The translations under genes and the position numbers were made by a program. Positions 17,965 through 27,673 of a DNA stretch of 64,000 nt are shown here, one piece after another. Source of the DNA: Syntrophaceae bacterium UBA6109 (GTDB lineage: Bacteria > Desulfobacterota > Syntrophia > Syntrophales > UBA6109); assembly GCA_002428445.1 (NCBI GenBank), contig DIWJ01000054.1, forward strand, positions 1-64,000. The letters run 5' to 3'. Each line of letters starts with the position of its first letter. Within the stretch, counting starts at the first letter, position 1. The notes beneath the pieces were generated by a model, which ran no database searches, had not been told where the DNA came from, and saw nothing but the letters and a program-made list of their open reading frames with translations.

Positions 17965-18375
17965 ATGTTTACGAAAAAAGTCGTCATCCGCTACATGCCC
18001 GACGTCGTCGACCAGCCGATCATCTACCAGCTCGTCAAGAAATATGACCTGATCGTGAGCATCCTCAAGGCGCGGATCTTCCCGCGGCGGGAGGGCGTGC
18101 TCGTCGTGGAGATGAGCGGCACGAAGGAGAATTTTGACGGCGGCATCCGCTATCTGAAGGACCTGGGGCTGCGCGTCGAGCCCCTGTCGAAGAGCGTCAG
18201 CCAGAACATCGACAAGTGCGTGCACTGCGGCGCGTGCATCGCCTTCTGCCCCACGGAGGCGCTGTCCATGGACCCGGCAACGGCGAAGGTCCTCTTTGAC
18301 GCGGAAAAATGCAACGGCTGCGAGTTTTGCGTGACGGCGTGCCCGGTGAGGGCGATGGAGGTCGACCTCTTTTAA
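17965..18375 (+). CDS. NIL-domain ferredoxin with two [4Fe-4S] clusters
   Basis: A 136-residue protein with an N-terminal NIL domain (residues about 1-75), a small ACT-like fold found at the C terminus of methionine ABC transporter ATPases, followed by two cluster motifs: CVHCGACIAFCP and CNGCEFCVTACP. Such stand-alone NIL-ferredoxins occur widely in anaerobes and have been connected to sulfur or homocysteine assimilation. Monocistronic here, with its own promoter; a repeat element starts at its stop codon. Confidence 0.88.
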   Translation: MFTKKVVIRYMPDVVDQPIIYQLVKKYDLIVSILKARIFPRREGVLVVEMSGTKENFDGGIRYLKDLGLRVEPLSKSVSQNIDKCVHCGACIAFCPTEALSMDPATAKVLFDAEKCNGCEFCVTACPVRAMEVDLF

Positions 18376-18496
18376 GGCCGTTGAAAAATACCCGTCTGCT
18401 TCGTTTCCCTCATCCTTCGCCGTTCGACGTACATACAGTACGCCTCACGGCTCAGGATTTCGGGGGCCTCGCATCCAGCCATTTTTGAACGGCCTG
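18375..18496. repeat. Type A intergenic repeat, copy 2
   Basis: It starts at the TAA of the ferredoxin gene. The terminal inverted repeats read AGGCCGTT and AACGGCCT, whereas copy 1 has CAGGCTGTT and AACAGCCTG, so both ends changed together. The core (TTCGCCGTTCGACGTAC, GTACGCCTCACGGCTCAGG) matches copy 1. Confidence 0.85.
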
Positions 18497-18499
18497 AAG

Positions 18500-18640
18500 T
18501 GCTAAAGATGGCTCTTGCATCCGGCAGCGAGCGCATTCCCGCGCGTCCTCCTACGGGAATAAGCGAGCGAATGAAGACCCAGCATCCTCCCTGGGGATCG
18601 CGATTCTCCGATTCCTTCCGGAGAATCGTCAATCCTGCGT
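18500..18640. repeat. Type B intergenic repeat
   Basis: It contains GCATCCGGCAGCGAGCG, CGAGCGAATGAAGACCCAG, CTGGGGATCGCGATTCTCCG and the paired CGGAGAATCGTCAATCCTG, the same blocks as at 54539 and 57012. It ends exactly at the stop codon of the minus-strand membrane protein gene. Confidence 0.8.
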
Positions 18641-19021
18641 CTACCGCTTCTGGGGCGCGGCTTCCTCCCCTTCCTTCGGCTTGAAGAGATTGCTCACCCG
18701 TTCGCCCTTTTCCTTGCCCTTCTCGTACACCTCTTTGCCTTTTTCCACGACCTTCTTGCCCGTGTCGAGAACGACCTTCCCCTTCTCGACGGCCTTTTCC
18801 GTCGTGACCTTCGCCTTCTTAACGGCATCCATCATGTTTTCCGGCATCCGTTTGGGATCCTTGAAATAAAAATATCCCCCCACGGCAAGAACGGCGATCA
18901 ACAGGATCAGGACCAGCAGGAGAATCTTCTTGTAGATCCACCAGCAGAGGAGCAGAATCACCAGCAGGACAGCGACGCCGACGATGGGATTGTCGGTAAA
19001 CATTCGCAGCAGATTGTCCAT
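18641..19021 (-). CDS. Small membrane protein with a Lys/Glu-rich cytosolic tail
   Basis: A 126-residue protein with two closely spaced hydrophobic segments (about residues 11-30 and 32-52, IVGVAVLLVILLLCWWIY and LLLVLILLIAVLAVGGYFYF). These are followed by a KGK-repeat tail (TTEKAVEKGKVVLDTGKKV, EKGKEVYEKGKEKGE) that is probably a charged amphipathic helix. I do not recognise a named family. The ATG at 19021 has GGGAGG seven bases upstream; the open frame further upstream lacks such a site. Confidence 0.7.
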   Translation of the reverse strand: MDNLLRMFTDNPIVGVAVLLVILLLCWWIYKKILLLVLILLIAVLAVGGYFYFKDPKRMPENMMDAVKKAKVTTEKAVEKGKVVLDTGKKVVEKGKEVYEKGKEKGERVSNLFKPKEGEEAAPQKR

Positions 19022-19092
19022 AAGGCGCCTCCCTGTTTTCTGGAATTGGACTGTAACGCAACGGTTCGGCAACTTCAACAGGTTATTGCGTC

Positions 19093-19121
19093 TTGACAAA
19101 CCGGAGACGGGCCTCTACAAG
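19093..19121 (+). promoter_or_regulatory. Sigma70-type promoter of the mtaB-rnc gene group
   Basis: TTGACA at 19093-19098 and TACAAG at 19116-19121 with a 17-base spacer, 57 bases before the mtaB start. Confidence 0.6.
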
Positions 19122-19177
19122 GGGCGCTTCGCCCTGTCTCCGGCAGGGCGACAGCCATCGGAACGGAAAGGCAACGG

Positions 19178-20488
19178 ATGACGAAGCGTGTGGCCATTGC
19201 GACGCTCGGCTGCAAGGTCAACCAGGCCGATTCGGCGGCGATCGCCGAAGCGATCGAGGGGCGGGGATTTTCCCTCGTCCCCTTCGAGGAAGAGGCCGAT
19301 GTTTACATCATCAACACCTGCACGGTGACGGGCCGCACCGACTATCAGTCGCGGCAGCTTGTCCGGCGCGCCGCCCGGCGCAATCCCGCCGCCGCCGTCG
19401 TCGTGACCGGCTGCTATGCGCAGGTCGCCCCCGAGTCGCTCCGCGATCTCCCCGGCGTCGCCTTCGTTGCCGGCACGGCGGAGAAGAGCCGGATCCCCGA
19501 GATGATCGCCGGCCTTGAACACTCCCGCCCCGATCGCGTTTCCGTCGGCGACGTATCCTCCCTGCGAACGTTCGAAGGGCGGAGCGCGATTCACTTTGCC
19601 GGCCATACCCGGGCCTTCCTCAAGGTGCAGGACGGCTGCGATGCCCGCTGCCGCTACTGCATCGTGCCAACCGCCCGCGGCCGCAGCCGCAGCCTGCCCC
19701 TGCCCGAGGCGCTGGCAAGCTTGAAGGAGCTGGGCAGGGCGGGATACCGGGAGACGGTGCTTACCGGCATCCACCTCGGCGCCTACGGCCGTGACCTGCA
19801 GCCTCCCGCGAACCTCCCGCTCCTGCTTGCGTCCGCCGTACGGCAGGGCGGCATCGAGAGGCTGCGGCTGAGCTCCATCGAGCCCCGGGAAGCGACGGAG
19901 GATCTGATTGCCCTGATGCGGGAGTCGCGCATCCTCTGCCGCCATCTCCATGTCCCCCTGCAGAGCGCCGACGACGAAATCCTGCAGCGGATGGGACGGA
20001 ATTACGACGGCAATTTCTACCGCGCGCTCCTTTCCAACATCACCGCTGCGGTCCCGGACATCGCCGTCGGCGCCGACGTCATGGCGGGCTTCCCCGGCGA
20101 AACGCCCGCGCAATTCGCCAACACCTGCGAATTTCTGCAGGACTCCCCGCTCGCCTATCTTCATGTCTTCCCCTATTCCGACCGCCCCGGGACCGGGGCT
20201 TCGCGGATGGAGGGGAAGGTCGGCGATGCGGAAAAGAAACGGCGGGCGCAGATTCTCCGCGAAATCGGAAGGCAGAAGAGAAGGGCCTTCGCCGGACGCT
20301 TCCTGGGCCGCGAGATGTCCGTCCTGATCGAGGGGCAAAACGCCGGCGGCTTCGTGCGGGGGTTCTCCGACAACTACCTCCCCGTTGTGCTCCGGCACGA
20401 AGGCCTTGATCTGGCTAACCGTATCGTGCAAGTAAGAGTGGAAGGCTTCAAGGAGGAAAAGCTTCATGGCGTGCTTGCCGGAAAATGA
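19178..20488 (+). CDS. mtaB: tRNA threonylcarbamoyladenosine methylthiotransferase MtaB
   Basis: A 436-residue radical SAM methylthiotransferase that converts t6A37 to ms2t6A37 in tRNA. The N-terminal UPF0004 domain has its three cysteines (TLGCKVNQ, NTCTVTG, TGCYAQ), the radical SAM cluster motif is CDARCRYC near residue 156, and a TRAM-like domain closes the protein. The RxxxSS-type strand RLRLSSIEPRE marks the MtaB rather than the MiaB branch. GGAAAGG precedes the ATG. It overlaps rnc by 23 bases. Confidence 0.92.
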   Translation: MTKRVAIATLGCKVNQADSAAIAEAIEGRGFSLVPFEEEADVYIINTCTVTGRTDYQSRQLVRRAARRNPAAAVVVTGCYAQVAPESLRDLPGVAFVAGTAEKSRIPEMIAGLEHSRPDRVSVGDVSSLRTFEGRSAIHFAGHTRAFLKVQDGCDARCRYCIVPTARGRSRSLPLPEALASLKELGRAGYRETVLTGIHLGAYGRDLQPPANLPLLLASAVRQGGIERLRLSSIEPREATEDLIALMRESRILCRHLHVPLQSADDEILQRMGRNYDGNFYRALLSNITAAVPDIAVGADVMAGFPGETPAQFANTCEFLQDSPLAYLHVFPYSDRPGTGASRMEGKVGDAEKKRRAQILREIGRQKRRAFAGRFLGREMSVLIEGQNAGGFVRGFSDNYLPVVLRHEGLDLANRIVQVRVEGFKEEKLHGVLAGK

Positions 20489-21224
20489 GGAATGGAGGGC
20501 GAACCTCGATCGGCTGTCGGAGAATCTCGGCTATCGCTTCCGCGACCGATCCGGCCTGGAGACGGCCGTCGTCCACCGGTCCTTCCTCCACGAGAATCCC
20601 GCGGCCGCCGCCGCGGACAATGAACGGCTTGAATTTCTCGGCGACGCCGTGCTGCAGCTGATCGTCAGCGACCTGCTGATGAAGCGCTTCCCCGATGCGC
20701 AGGAGGGGCTGCTGTCGCGGCTCCGCGCCTCCGCCGTCAACGAGCAGCAACTGGCGGAATTGGCAAAGTCGATCCGTCTGGGAGACTGCCTGCTCCTGGG
20801 GCACGGCGAAGACCTCTCGGGCGGCCGGATGAAGATCTCCATCCTGGCCGATGCGATGGAGGCGCTGATCGCCGCCGTCTACAGCGACGGCGGGTTCGGC
20901 GCTGCCGCCGCCGTTGTCGAGCGCCTCTTCGAACCGTTCTTCGCCGGCATCGAGACGTCGGAACCCTGGCGCGATTTCAAGGGCGCCCTGCAGGAATGGA
21001 GCCGCGTCCGATTCGGCGAGGTTCCCCGTTACGAAATCGCCGCCGAAACGGGACCGGACCACGACAAGACCTTCGAGGTGAAGCTCTCCGTCGGAGACCT
21101 GGAAGTCCGGGGATGCGGGCGGAGCAAGAAAGAGGCCGAGCAGAATGCGGCGCGCAAAGTCCTGAAGGACCTGGAGGCCAACGGAGAAGCGCCGGCGCAG
21201 GGAAATCATGGATGCCAGAGATAA
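20466..21224 (+). CDS. rnc: Ribonuclease III
   Basis: A 252-residue double-strand-specific endoribonuclease for rRNA and mRNA processing. The signature NERLEFLGDAVL near residue 52 and the second acidic block DAMEALIAAVY near 128 hold the metal-binding residues; the dsRNA-binding domain occupies about 165-238 (DFKGALQEW, GRSKKEAEQNAARKVL). It overlaps both mtaB and the following radical SAM gene and lies one gene before era, a linkage common in bacteria. Confidence 0.95.
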   Translation: MACLPENEEWRANLDRLSENLGYRFRDRSGLETAVVHRSFLHENPAAAAADNERLEFLGDAVLQLIVSDLLMKRFPDAQEGLLSRLRASAVNEQQLAELAKSIRLGDCLLLGHGEDLSGGRMKISILADAMEALIAAVYSDGGFGAAAAVVERLFEPFFAGIETSEPWRDFKGALQEWSRVRFGEVPRYEIAAETGPDHDKTFEVKLSVGDLEVRGCGRSKKEAEQNAARKVLKDLEANGEAPAQGNHGCQR

Positions 21225-22287
21225 CCGGGCCCCGATCGCACCCCTTTTCATCCGCAACAGCGGTTGCCCGGGTCGCTGCATCTACTGCAGCGAGCGTCTG
21301 ACGGACCCGGAAGATGAGGGATGCGCCCCGGCGGACGCAGTGAGAGACGCCGTCCTGCGCCACCTCGGCCGCAGCCGGCGGAAGGCTCCCGCGCAGATCG
21401 CCTTCTACGGCGGCAGCTTTACGGGGCTGGACCCGGCACGGCAGGAAGTCTACCTGCGCGCCGCGCGCGCCTGCATCCGGGAGGGGATTGCGGTCTCGAT
21501 CCGTATTTCGGCCCGCCCCGATCAAATCGACGGGCCGATCCTGGAACGACTCGCCGCAAACGGTGTAAGAACAGTCGAGATCGGCGCAGAGTCCATGGAC
21601 GACGGGATCCTCGATCGGGCAGGACGCGGGCACACGGCCGCCGATGTCGTCCGGGCGATGGCATTTCTCCGGAGAGGCGGATTCGAAACGGGGATCCACC
21701 TCATGGCGGGACTGCCGGGGGATACGCCGGAGCGGTTCGCCGCCTCCGTCGGTCGCGTTGTCGATCTCCGCCCGGACATGGTCCGCATCCATCCGACGAT
21801 CGTTTTCGCGGAAACGGAACTTGCCGGGATGCACGAGCGGGGGGAATACGAACCGCTCAGCCTGGAAGAAGCCGTGCGCCGTTGCGCGGACGCGGTGCTC
21901 CGTTTCGAGGCCGCCGGCATCCGGGTGGTCCGGCTCGGGCTCCAGGCGACGGAGGCCCTGGAAAGGCCGGGCGCCGTCCTCGCCGGCCCCTTCCATCCTT
22001 CTTTCGGGGCCGTTGTGGAAGCGGAAATCTTCCGGCGCATGGCATCCTCGCTCCTGGCGGCCCGCGGCGGCGGCGACTTCGCCGCGTTCCGGGTATCCGC
22101 CCGGGACGTGTCGAGTTTCCGGGGGATCCGCAACGCCAATATCCGCCTGCTCAAGGAAGGATTCGGCCTGCGCAACCTGGCCGTCCGCGGGGAAACCGGG
22201 CGTGTGCGGGGGACCCTGGCCCTGGAAGCGGCGGGGACCTTCGTTGAATTGTGCCGGGGCGACATGGCCCGCGCCGTCCCGGGATGA
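21208..22287 (+). CDS. Elp3-like radical SAM protein without an acetyltransferase domain
   Basis: A 359-residue radical SAM protein. The cluster motif CPGRCIYC lies at residues 20-27, followed by AFYGGSFTGLD and VEIGAESMDD as in Elp3/COG1243 proteins. The C-terminal GNAT domain of true Elp3 is missing. The product is probably an RNA- or ribosome-linked modification enzyme, judged from its place between rnc and era with a 17-base overlap into rnc; the exact reaction is unknown. Confidence 0.8.
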   Translation: MDARDNRAPIAPLFIRNSGCPGRCIYCSERLTDPEDEGCAPADAVRDAVLRHLGRSRRKAPAQIAFYGGSFTGLDPARQEVYLRAARACIREGIAVSIRISARPDQIDGPILERLAANGVRTVEIGAESMDDGILDRAGRGHTAADVVRAMAFLRRGGFETGIHLMAGLPGDTPERFAASVGRVVDLRPDMVRIHPTIVFAETELAGMHERGEYEPLSLEEAVRRCADAVLRFEAAGIRVVRLGLQATEALERPGAVLAGPFHPSFGAVVEAEIFRRMASSLLAARGGGDFAAFRVSARDVSSFRGIRNANIRLLKEGFGLRNLAVRGETGRVRGTLALEAAGTFVELCRGDMARAVPG

Positions 22288-22332
22288 AAAAGAGACCTTT
22301 GACGGACTGAAAGACACGAAGAGAGGATCATC

Positions 22333-23229
22333 ATGTTCAAATCCGGTTTCATCGGCATTGTCGGCCGGCCGAACGTCGGAAAATCGACGCTGCTCAACGC
22401 GCTCGTGGGGGAGCGGATCGCGATCACAACCCGCAAACCCCAGACGACGCGGAATCGCATCACCGGCATACGGAACCTCAAAGGCGAACGGCCGGGGCAG
22501 ATGATCTTCCTCGATACGCCGGGGATCCACCGCGCCAAGACGCCGCTGAACCGCGCGATGGTCGAAACCGCCATGGAGGCCTTCGGCGCGTCGGATATCG
22601 TGCTCCTTCTGATCGAGGCCCACGGCCTTTTTTCCGACGACCGCTACATCCTGGAGATGATGAAGGACCGCGCCGACATGGTGATCCTCGTCATCAACAA
22701 GATCGACGCCGTCGAAAAAAAGAATCTCCTCCCGCTGATCGACGAAGCGCAGCGCCTGCGGGAATTCGTCGAGATCATCCCCCTGTCGGCCCTCACCGGC
22801 GACGGCGTCGACGTCCTGACCGACGCCCTCTGGAAGCTGCTGCCTGAGGGACCGGTCTATTTTCCTGAAGACATGATGACGGACCGGTCGGAGCGATTCA
22901 TCGCCGCCGAGATGATCCGGGAGAAGATCACGACGCTGACGCACAAGGAAATCCCCTACGCGACGGCCGTCGTCGTCGACACCTTCAAAGAAGACGAGGG
23001 CAGGAATCTCATCCGCATCCAGGCCACGATCCATGTGGAAAAGGACTCCCAGAAAGGGATCCTCATCGGCCGGAAGGGAGCGATGCTCAAGGAGATCGGT
23101 ACGCAGGCGCGCCTGGAGATGGAGCGCTTCTTCGCAACGAAGGTGTTTCTCGAACTCTTCGTCCGCGTCCAGAAGAACTGGACCCAGGACGCACGGATGC
23201 TCCGGGAATTCGGATACGCGGAGAAGTAG
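22333..23229 (+). CDS. era: GTPase Era
   Basis: A 298-residue ribosome-assembly GTPase that binds 16S rRNA near its 3' end. G1 is GRPNVGKST, G3 DTPGIH, G4 NKID, and the C-terminal KH domain shows GRKGAMLKEIGTQAR. Length and order match the family. It lies 45 bases after the radical SAM gene in the same transcription direction as rnc. Confidence 0.95.
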   Translation: MFKSGFIGIVGRPNVGKSTLLNALVGERIAITTRKPQTTRNRITGIRNLKGERPGQMIFLDTPGIHRAKTPLNRAMVETAMEAFGASDIVLLLIEAHGLFSDDRYILEMMKDRADMVILVINKIDAVEKKNLLPLIDEAQRLREFVEIIPLSALTGDGVDVLTDALWKLLPEGPVYFPEDMMTDRSERFIAAEMIREKITTLTHKEIPYATAVVVDTFKEDEGRNLIRIQATIHVEKDSQKGILIGRKGAMLKEIGTQARLEMERFFATKVFLELFVRVQKNWTQDARMLREFGYAEK

Positions 23230-23281
23230 AGACGGGGGAAGAGGTCCGCAAAAAAAGTTTTTCCCAAGAGGGTGCTGGTTG

Positions 23282-25447
23282 ATGTCTGATCAACAAGAGG
23301 ACCATCGGAGGGGACTGCCGAGTCCTGAAACATACAGTGAAGCGCAGTTGTCCGGACACGGTGCGGAGGGAATCCGCGCCGGCCTGATCCTTGTCGACGC
23401 AGAGAATCGCACGATCGTGCAGGCCAACCAGGCGGCCGTCGATCTTTTCGGCATCAACGGGAAAAGGGACGGGCTCGAAAGGGTCTGCCGCGAATTCATC
23501 TATCCCCGCACGCAGGAAATGCAATCCGGTTCGGCCATGGATTTTTCCGACGGAGAGCCGTTGGAAGAGGTGACGATCCCCCCGGATGGACGAAAAGTCT
23601 TCAAGTCCGTCATGCCCATCTCGCCGGGCGGCCGCCGGTTCCTGATCGTCAGCTTCTTCGATGTCACCGACCGTGAAGAAGTCGAGCAGGCCCTGTTCGA
23701 AAGCGAGCAGAAATTCCGGTCTCTCTTCGAATACAGCCCCGACGCGGTTTTTGCGTTCGATGCCGACGGCAGGTTTCTGAACAGCAATGTACGGACCTCG
23801 TCTCTGACCGGATATTCGTCGACGGAGCTCCGCCTCATGACCTTCGATCGCCTCATTGCCGACGGCGACCTCGAAAGAACCCGCGAACATTTCCGGAAGG
23901 CCCTGAAGGGCGAAACGCAGAATTACGAAATCACCGGCCGCAGGAAAAACGGAACGACTTTCCTGGTCCATGTCACCAACATCCCCCTGGTCGTGAACGG
24001 CCGGATCTTCGGCGTCTATGGCATCGCCCGGGACATCACCGAAGCGAAACGGGCGCTTGCCGAACTGAGCGCAAACGAGGCGCGGCTCCGCCTGATCACC
24101 GACACCATGGACGACATCGTCTGGACGCAGAACCTGAATCTGCAGACGACCTATGTCAGCCCGTCCATCGAAAAGGTCCTCGGCTATTCGAGCGAAGAAC
24201 GGATGCGGCAATCCCTGGAGGACCAGCTGACGGCCGATTCGCTGGCAAGAGTCAAGACGCTCCTGATCGAGGAGCTCCGCCGCGAGGAAGAGGGTTCGGC
24301 GGATCCGGACCGGAGCCTGACGTTCGAGGTCGAGTATCGCCGGAAAGACGGCGGCACGATCTGGATGGAAAACAAGATCAAGGGCATCCGGGACGCGAAA
24401 GGCAGGCTGACGGGCATTGTCGGGCTCTCGCGCGACATTTCGGAACGAAAAAATGCGATCGAGGCCCTGCAGGCAAGCGAGGACAAGTACCGGCAGCTTT
24501 TCGACATGGAATCGGACGCGATCTTTCTGATCGACAACGAAACCGGCAATATCCTGGAAGTCAACGAATCCGCTTCCGTGCTATACGGCTATGGCCGGGA
24601 GGAACTGCTGAGCATGAAGCAGATCGATCTGTCGGCCGAGCCTGAGAAAACGAGGCAGGCGGCCATGGAACACAGAGGATCGGTGCCGCTCAGCTATCAC
24701 AGGAAGAAGGACGGGACGGTCTTTCCCTGCGAAATCGTCGCACGGCATTTCATCCGCAATGACCGGATCGTCCACATCGCCGCCGTCCGCGACATCACCG
24801 ACCGCAAGCAGAAGGAAGACGAGGTCCTTCAGAGTCTTGCGAAATTCCGGACGGCCATGGGCGCCATCATCCAGACTGTTTCTTCCATGACGGAGGCAAG
24901 GGATCCGTATACGTCCGGCCACCAGCGCCGGGTGGCGAGTCTTGCCCGCCATATCGCCAAAGAGATGGGACTGCCGCAGGAAAGCATCGACGCCATACGG
25001 ACGGCGGGGGCGATCCATGACATCGGCAAGATTTCCGTACCGGCGGAGATCCTCAGCAAGCCGTCCAAGCTCTCGAATCCGGAGATTGGCCTCATCCGGA
25101 ATCACCCGGATACCGCTTACGGAATCCTCAAAGACATCGAATTCCCGTGGCCCGTTGCGGATATCATCCACCAGCACCACGAAAGAATGGACGGCTCGGG
25201 ATATCCCGGGGGTCTGAAAGGCGAAGAGATTCTCATCGAGGCGAGGGTTCTTGCCGTGTCCGACGTCGTGGAGGCGATCGCCTCGCATCGCCCCTACCGC
25301 CCGTCGCTTGGCATCGAGACGGCGCTCCGGGAAATCGAAGACCGGAAGGGAGTCCTCTATGACGAAAAGGTCGTCGAGGCCTGCCTGAAACTCTTCCGCG
25401 AAAAGAACTTCCGCTTCGAAGCCAACGCCTATCATCCCGCGGAATAG
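23282..25447 (+). CDS. Multi-PAS HD-GYP protein (probable cyclic di-GMP phosphodiesterase)
   Basis: A 721-residue protein with no obvious membrane segment. Three to four PAS domains precede the output; PAS starts are visible at about residues 140 (KFRSLFEYSPDAVFAFDADG), 270 (DDIVWTQNLNL) and 400 (KYRQLFDMESDAIFLIDNE), with PAC-type GIARDITE and GLSRDISE ends. The C-terminal HD-GYP domain has HD at 579-580 (HDIGKISVP), and HHERMDGSGYPGGL near 632, the full GYP signature. It should degrade cyclic di-GMP in response to PAS-bound signals. The frame is open upstream into era, but ATG 23282 is the sensible start. Confidence 0.88.
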   Translation: MSDQQEDHRRGLPSPETYSEAQLSGHGAEGIRAGLILVDAENRTIVQANQAAVDLFGINGKRDGLERVCREFIYPRTQEMQSGSAMDFSDGEPLEEVTIPPDGRKVFKSVMPISPGGRRFLIVSFFDVTDREEVEQALFESEQKFRSLFEYSPDAVFAFDADGRFLNSNVRTSSLTGYSSTELRLMTFDRLIADGDLERTREHFRKALKGETQNYEITGRRKNGTTFLVHVTNIPLVVNGRIFGVYGIARDITEAKRALAELSANEARLRLITDTMDDIVWTQNLNLQTTYVSPSIEKVLGYSSEERMRQSLEDQLTADSLARVKTLLIEELRREEEGSADPDRSLTFEVEYRRKDGGTIWMENKIKGIRDAKGRLTGIVGLSRDISERKNAIEALQASEDKYRQLFDMESDAIFLIDNETGNILEVNESASVLYGYGREELLSMKQIDLSAEPEKTRQAAMEHRGSVPLSYHRKKDGTVFPCEIVARHFIRNDRIVHIAAVRDITDRKQKEDEVLQSLAKFRTAMGAIIQTVSSMTEARDPYTSGHQRRVASLARHIAKEMGLPQESIDAIRTAGAIHDIGKISVPAEILSKPSKLSNPEIGLIRNHPDTAYGILKDIEFPWPVADIIHQHHERMDGSGYPGGLKGEEILIEARVLAVSDVVEAIASHRPYRPSLGIETALREIEDRKGVLYDEKVVEACLKLFREKNFRFEANAYHPAE

Positions 25448-25619
25448 CCGCTTCGTCCGCCGGCCGCCGCCCGTTTTCAGGACGCCGGCGGGCTTCCCCG
25501 GCACGGCGAAAAAAATCCCCGGCGTCAAAGGCGGAATCCCCCGGAGTCGGAAGAAGAGGGTGGTCCCAGCCGCTCCTTCGTGATATGAAGATGTCAACAG
25601 CAGTCAAAAGGAATCCTTC

Positions 25620-26930
25620 ATGAAACCTGTCATCGCCATCGTCGGACGGCCGAACGTGGGGAAATCGACCCTCTTCAACCGCCTGGCGGAAAAGAAAAAA
25701 GCCATCGTCATCGACGAGCCGGGAGCCACCCGCGACCGCAATTACGCGGACGGGGAGTGGTACGGTAAGTCCTTTCTGCTCATCGACACGGGCGGGTTCG
25801 AGCCCGCCTCCACGGAGGAAATCCTCACCTCGATGCGCGAGCAGGCCCTGTTCGCCGTCGAGGAGGCCGACGTCGTGATCTTCCTCCTGGACGGCCGCGA
25901 GGGGCTTCTGCCGGCGGACATCGAAATCGCCGGCATGCTGCGAAAGCTTGAAAAGCCGACCTTCTTCGCCGTGAACAAGGTGGATGCGCCCCGCCATGAA
26001 CCCCTGCTTTCCGACTTCTACCGTCTCGGCGTCGGCGCCCTCTACGGCATCTCCGCCCAGGCGGGACTCGGCCTCGACGAACTGATGGACGCGGCGACGG
26101 CCGGAATGCCAGCTGCAGAACCCGAACCGGAGGAACAGCCGGAGCGGACCCGCATCGCCGTCATCGGCAAGCCCAACGTCGGAAAGTCCTCGCTCGTCAA
26201 TCGCATCCTCGGCACGGAGCGGTCCATCGTGAATCCCGTTCCCGGCACGACGCGGGACCCCGTCGATACGCCGCTGACCATCGAGGGCAAGGATTATCTC
26301 CTCATCGACACGGCGGGGATCCGCCGCAAGAGCCGGGTCAGCCTCACCCTGGAGAAGTACAGCGTCATCCAGGCCCTGAAAACGATCGAACGCTGCGACA
26401 TCGCCCTGATGCTCATCGATGCGGAGGAAGGCGTCACCGAGCAGGATGCGAAGATCGCCGGCCTCGCTTTCGAGCGCGGCGTCGCCGTCATCATCGTCGT
26501 GAACAAATGGGACCTCGTCGAGAAGGACGAACGGACGATCGGGACGTACGTCCTCGATATCAAGGACAAGATGAAGTTCCTCGATTTCGCCCCCATCATC
26601 ACCGTCTCGGCGCTTTCGGGCCAGCGCGTCCTGAAGATCTTCCGGGAGATCGAGAAGGTCCGGGAGCAGTACGTAAAGCGGATCGAGACGGGCGAGCTGA
26701 ACCGGAAGGTGAGGCAGATCCTCGAGGAAAACCCTCCGCCCCGCCTCCACGGCCGGCCCCACAACTTCCTCTACGTGACCCAGATCGGCATCAAACCGCC
26801 CGCCTTCGCCTGGTTCGTCAAGGACCCCAAGGCCGTCCACTTCTCTTACGAGCGCTTTCTCATGAACCGCATCCGGGAGACCTTCGGCTTCGACAATGTC
26901 CCCGTCCGGATCCATTTCAAGAAGAAGTAG
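25620..26930 (+). CDS. der: GTPase Der (EngA)
   Basis: A 436-residue tandem-GTPase involved in 50S ribosome assembly. Two G domains are visible: GRPNVGKST with DTGGFEP and NKVD, then GKPNVGKSS with DTAGIRR and NKWD. A C-terminal KH-like domain follows (KVRQILEENPPPRLHGRPHNFLYVTQ, cited here by its landmarks NPPPRLHG and NFLYVTQ). The 172 bases between it and the HD-GYP gene hold no other recognised feature. Confidence 0.95.
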   Translation: MKPVIAIVGRPNVGKSTLFNRLAEKKKAIVIDEPGATRDRNYADGEWYGKSFLLIDTGGFEPASTEEILTSMREQALFAVEEADVVIFLLDGREGLLPADIEIAGMLRKLEKPTFFAVNKVDAPRHEPLLSDFYRLGVGALYGISAQAGLGLDELMDAATAGMPAAEPEPEEQPERTRIAVIGKPNVGKSSLVNRILGTERSIVNPVPGTTRDPVDTPLTIEGKDYLLIDTAGIRRKSRVSLTLEKYSVIQALKTIERCDIALMLIDAEEGVTEQDAKIAGLAFERGVAVIIVVNKWDLVEKDERTIGTYVLDIKDKMKFLDFAPIITVSALSGQRVLKIFREIEKVREQYVKRIETGELNRKVRQILEENPPPRLHGRPHNFLYVTQIGIKPPAFAWFVKDPKAVHFSYERFLMNRIRETFGFDNVPVRIHFKKK

Positions 26931-27036
26931 CGGCGCCGCTCCTTTCCTTCGACCCCGGTGTCATGATATAAGTGCGTCTCGCTCATACCATGAGCGACGA
27001 TGAGATGTGCAATGCCTGTACGAAAGGAGATGCGGT

Positions 27037-27585
27037 ATGGAGAAGGCTTCCCGGGAACAGCAGAAGAAGAAGGTCGTCGACGTCCTGAACAAGGCGCGCT
27101 CGATGGAATTGCATGCGATCCATCAGTACATGAACCAGCACTACAACCTGGACGACATGGATTACGGCGACCTCGCCGCCAAGGTCAAGCTGATCGCCAT
27201 CGACGAGATGCGCCACGCCGAGATGTTCGCGGAGCGGATCAAGGAACTGGGCGGAGAACCGACGGCGGAGCTTGCCGCCAAGGTGCAAAAGGCCCAGAAG
27301 GTCGAAGCCGTCTTCCCCTTCGACGCGGGACTGGAGGATAACACCATCGCCGTCTACAACGGCTTCCTCGAAATCTGCCGCGCCAACGGCGACAGCACCA
27401 GCCTCAAGCTCTTCGAGACGATCATCGACGAGGAGCAGCTCCACTACAACTACTTCGACAACGTGACGGACCATATCAAGAGTCTCGGCGCGGCCTATCT
27501 GGCGCAGATCGCCGGGACCCCCGCCGATACGGGAGCGCCCTCGAAAGGGTTCGTGACGGGCGGCACCCCCGGCGCCGGCGCATAG
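27037..27585 (+). CDS. Bacterioferritin-like diiron protein
   Basis: A 182-residue four-helix-bundle ferritin of the bacterioferritin group. Diiron ligands are visible as ELHAIHQY, DEMRHAEMF, and EEQLHYNYF near the expected spacing. It stores or oxidises ferrous iron and limits peroxide damage. The ATG at 27037 has AAAGGAG upstream and is preferred to the codon at 27007. The last 20 residues are a Gly/Ala/Pro-rich tail not needed for the fold. Confidence 0.85.
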   Translation: MEKASREQQKKKVVDVLNKARSMELHAIHQYMNQHYNLDDMDYGDLAAKVKLIAIDEMRHAEMFAERIKELGGEPTAELAAKVQKAQKVEAVFPFDAGLEDNTIAVYNGFLEICRANGDSTSLKLFETIIDEEQLHYNYFDNVTDHIKSLGAAYLAQIAGTPADTGAPSKGFVTGGTPGAGA

Positions 27586-27673
27586 CCGGGAACAGGTCTC
27601 TTCCTGTTGCGGACCGTTTGCGGCCAGCGAAACGTCATTGGATGGTGCTGCAACTTCTCGGGGAGGTGGGATC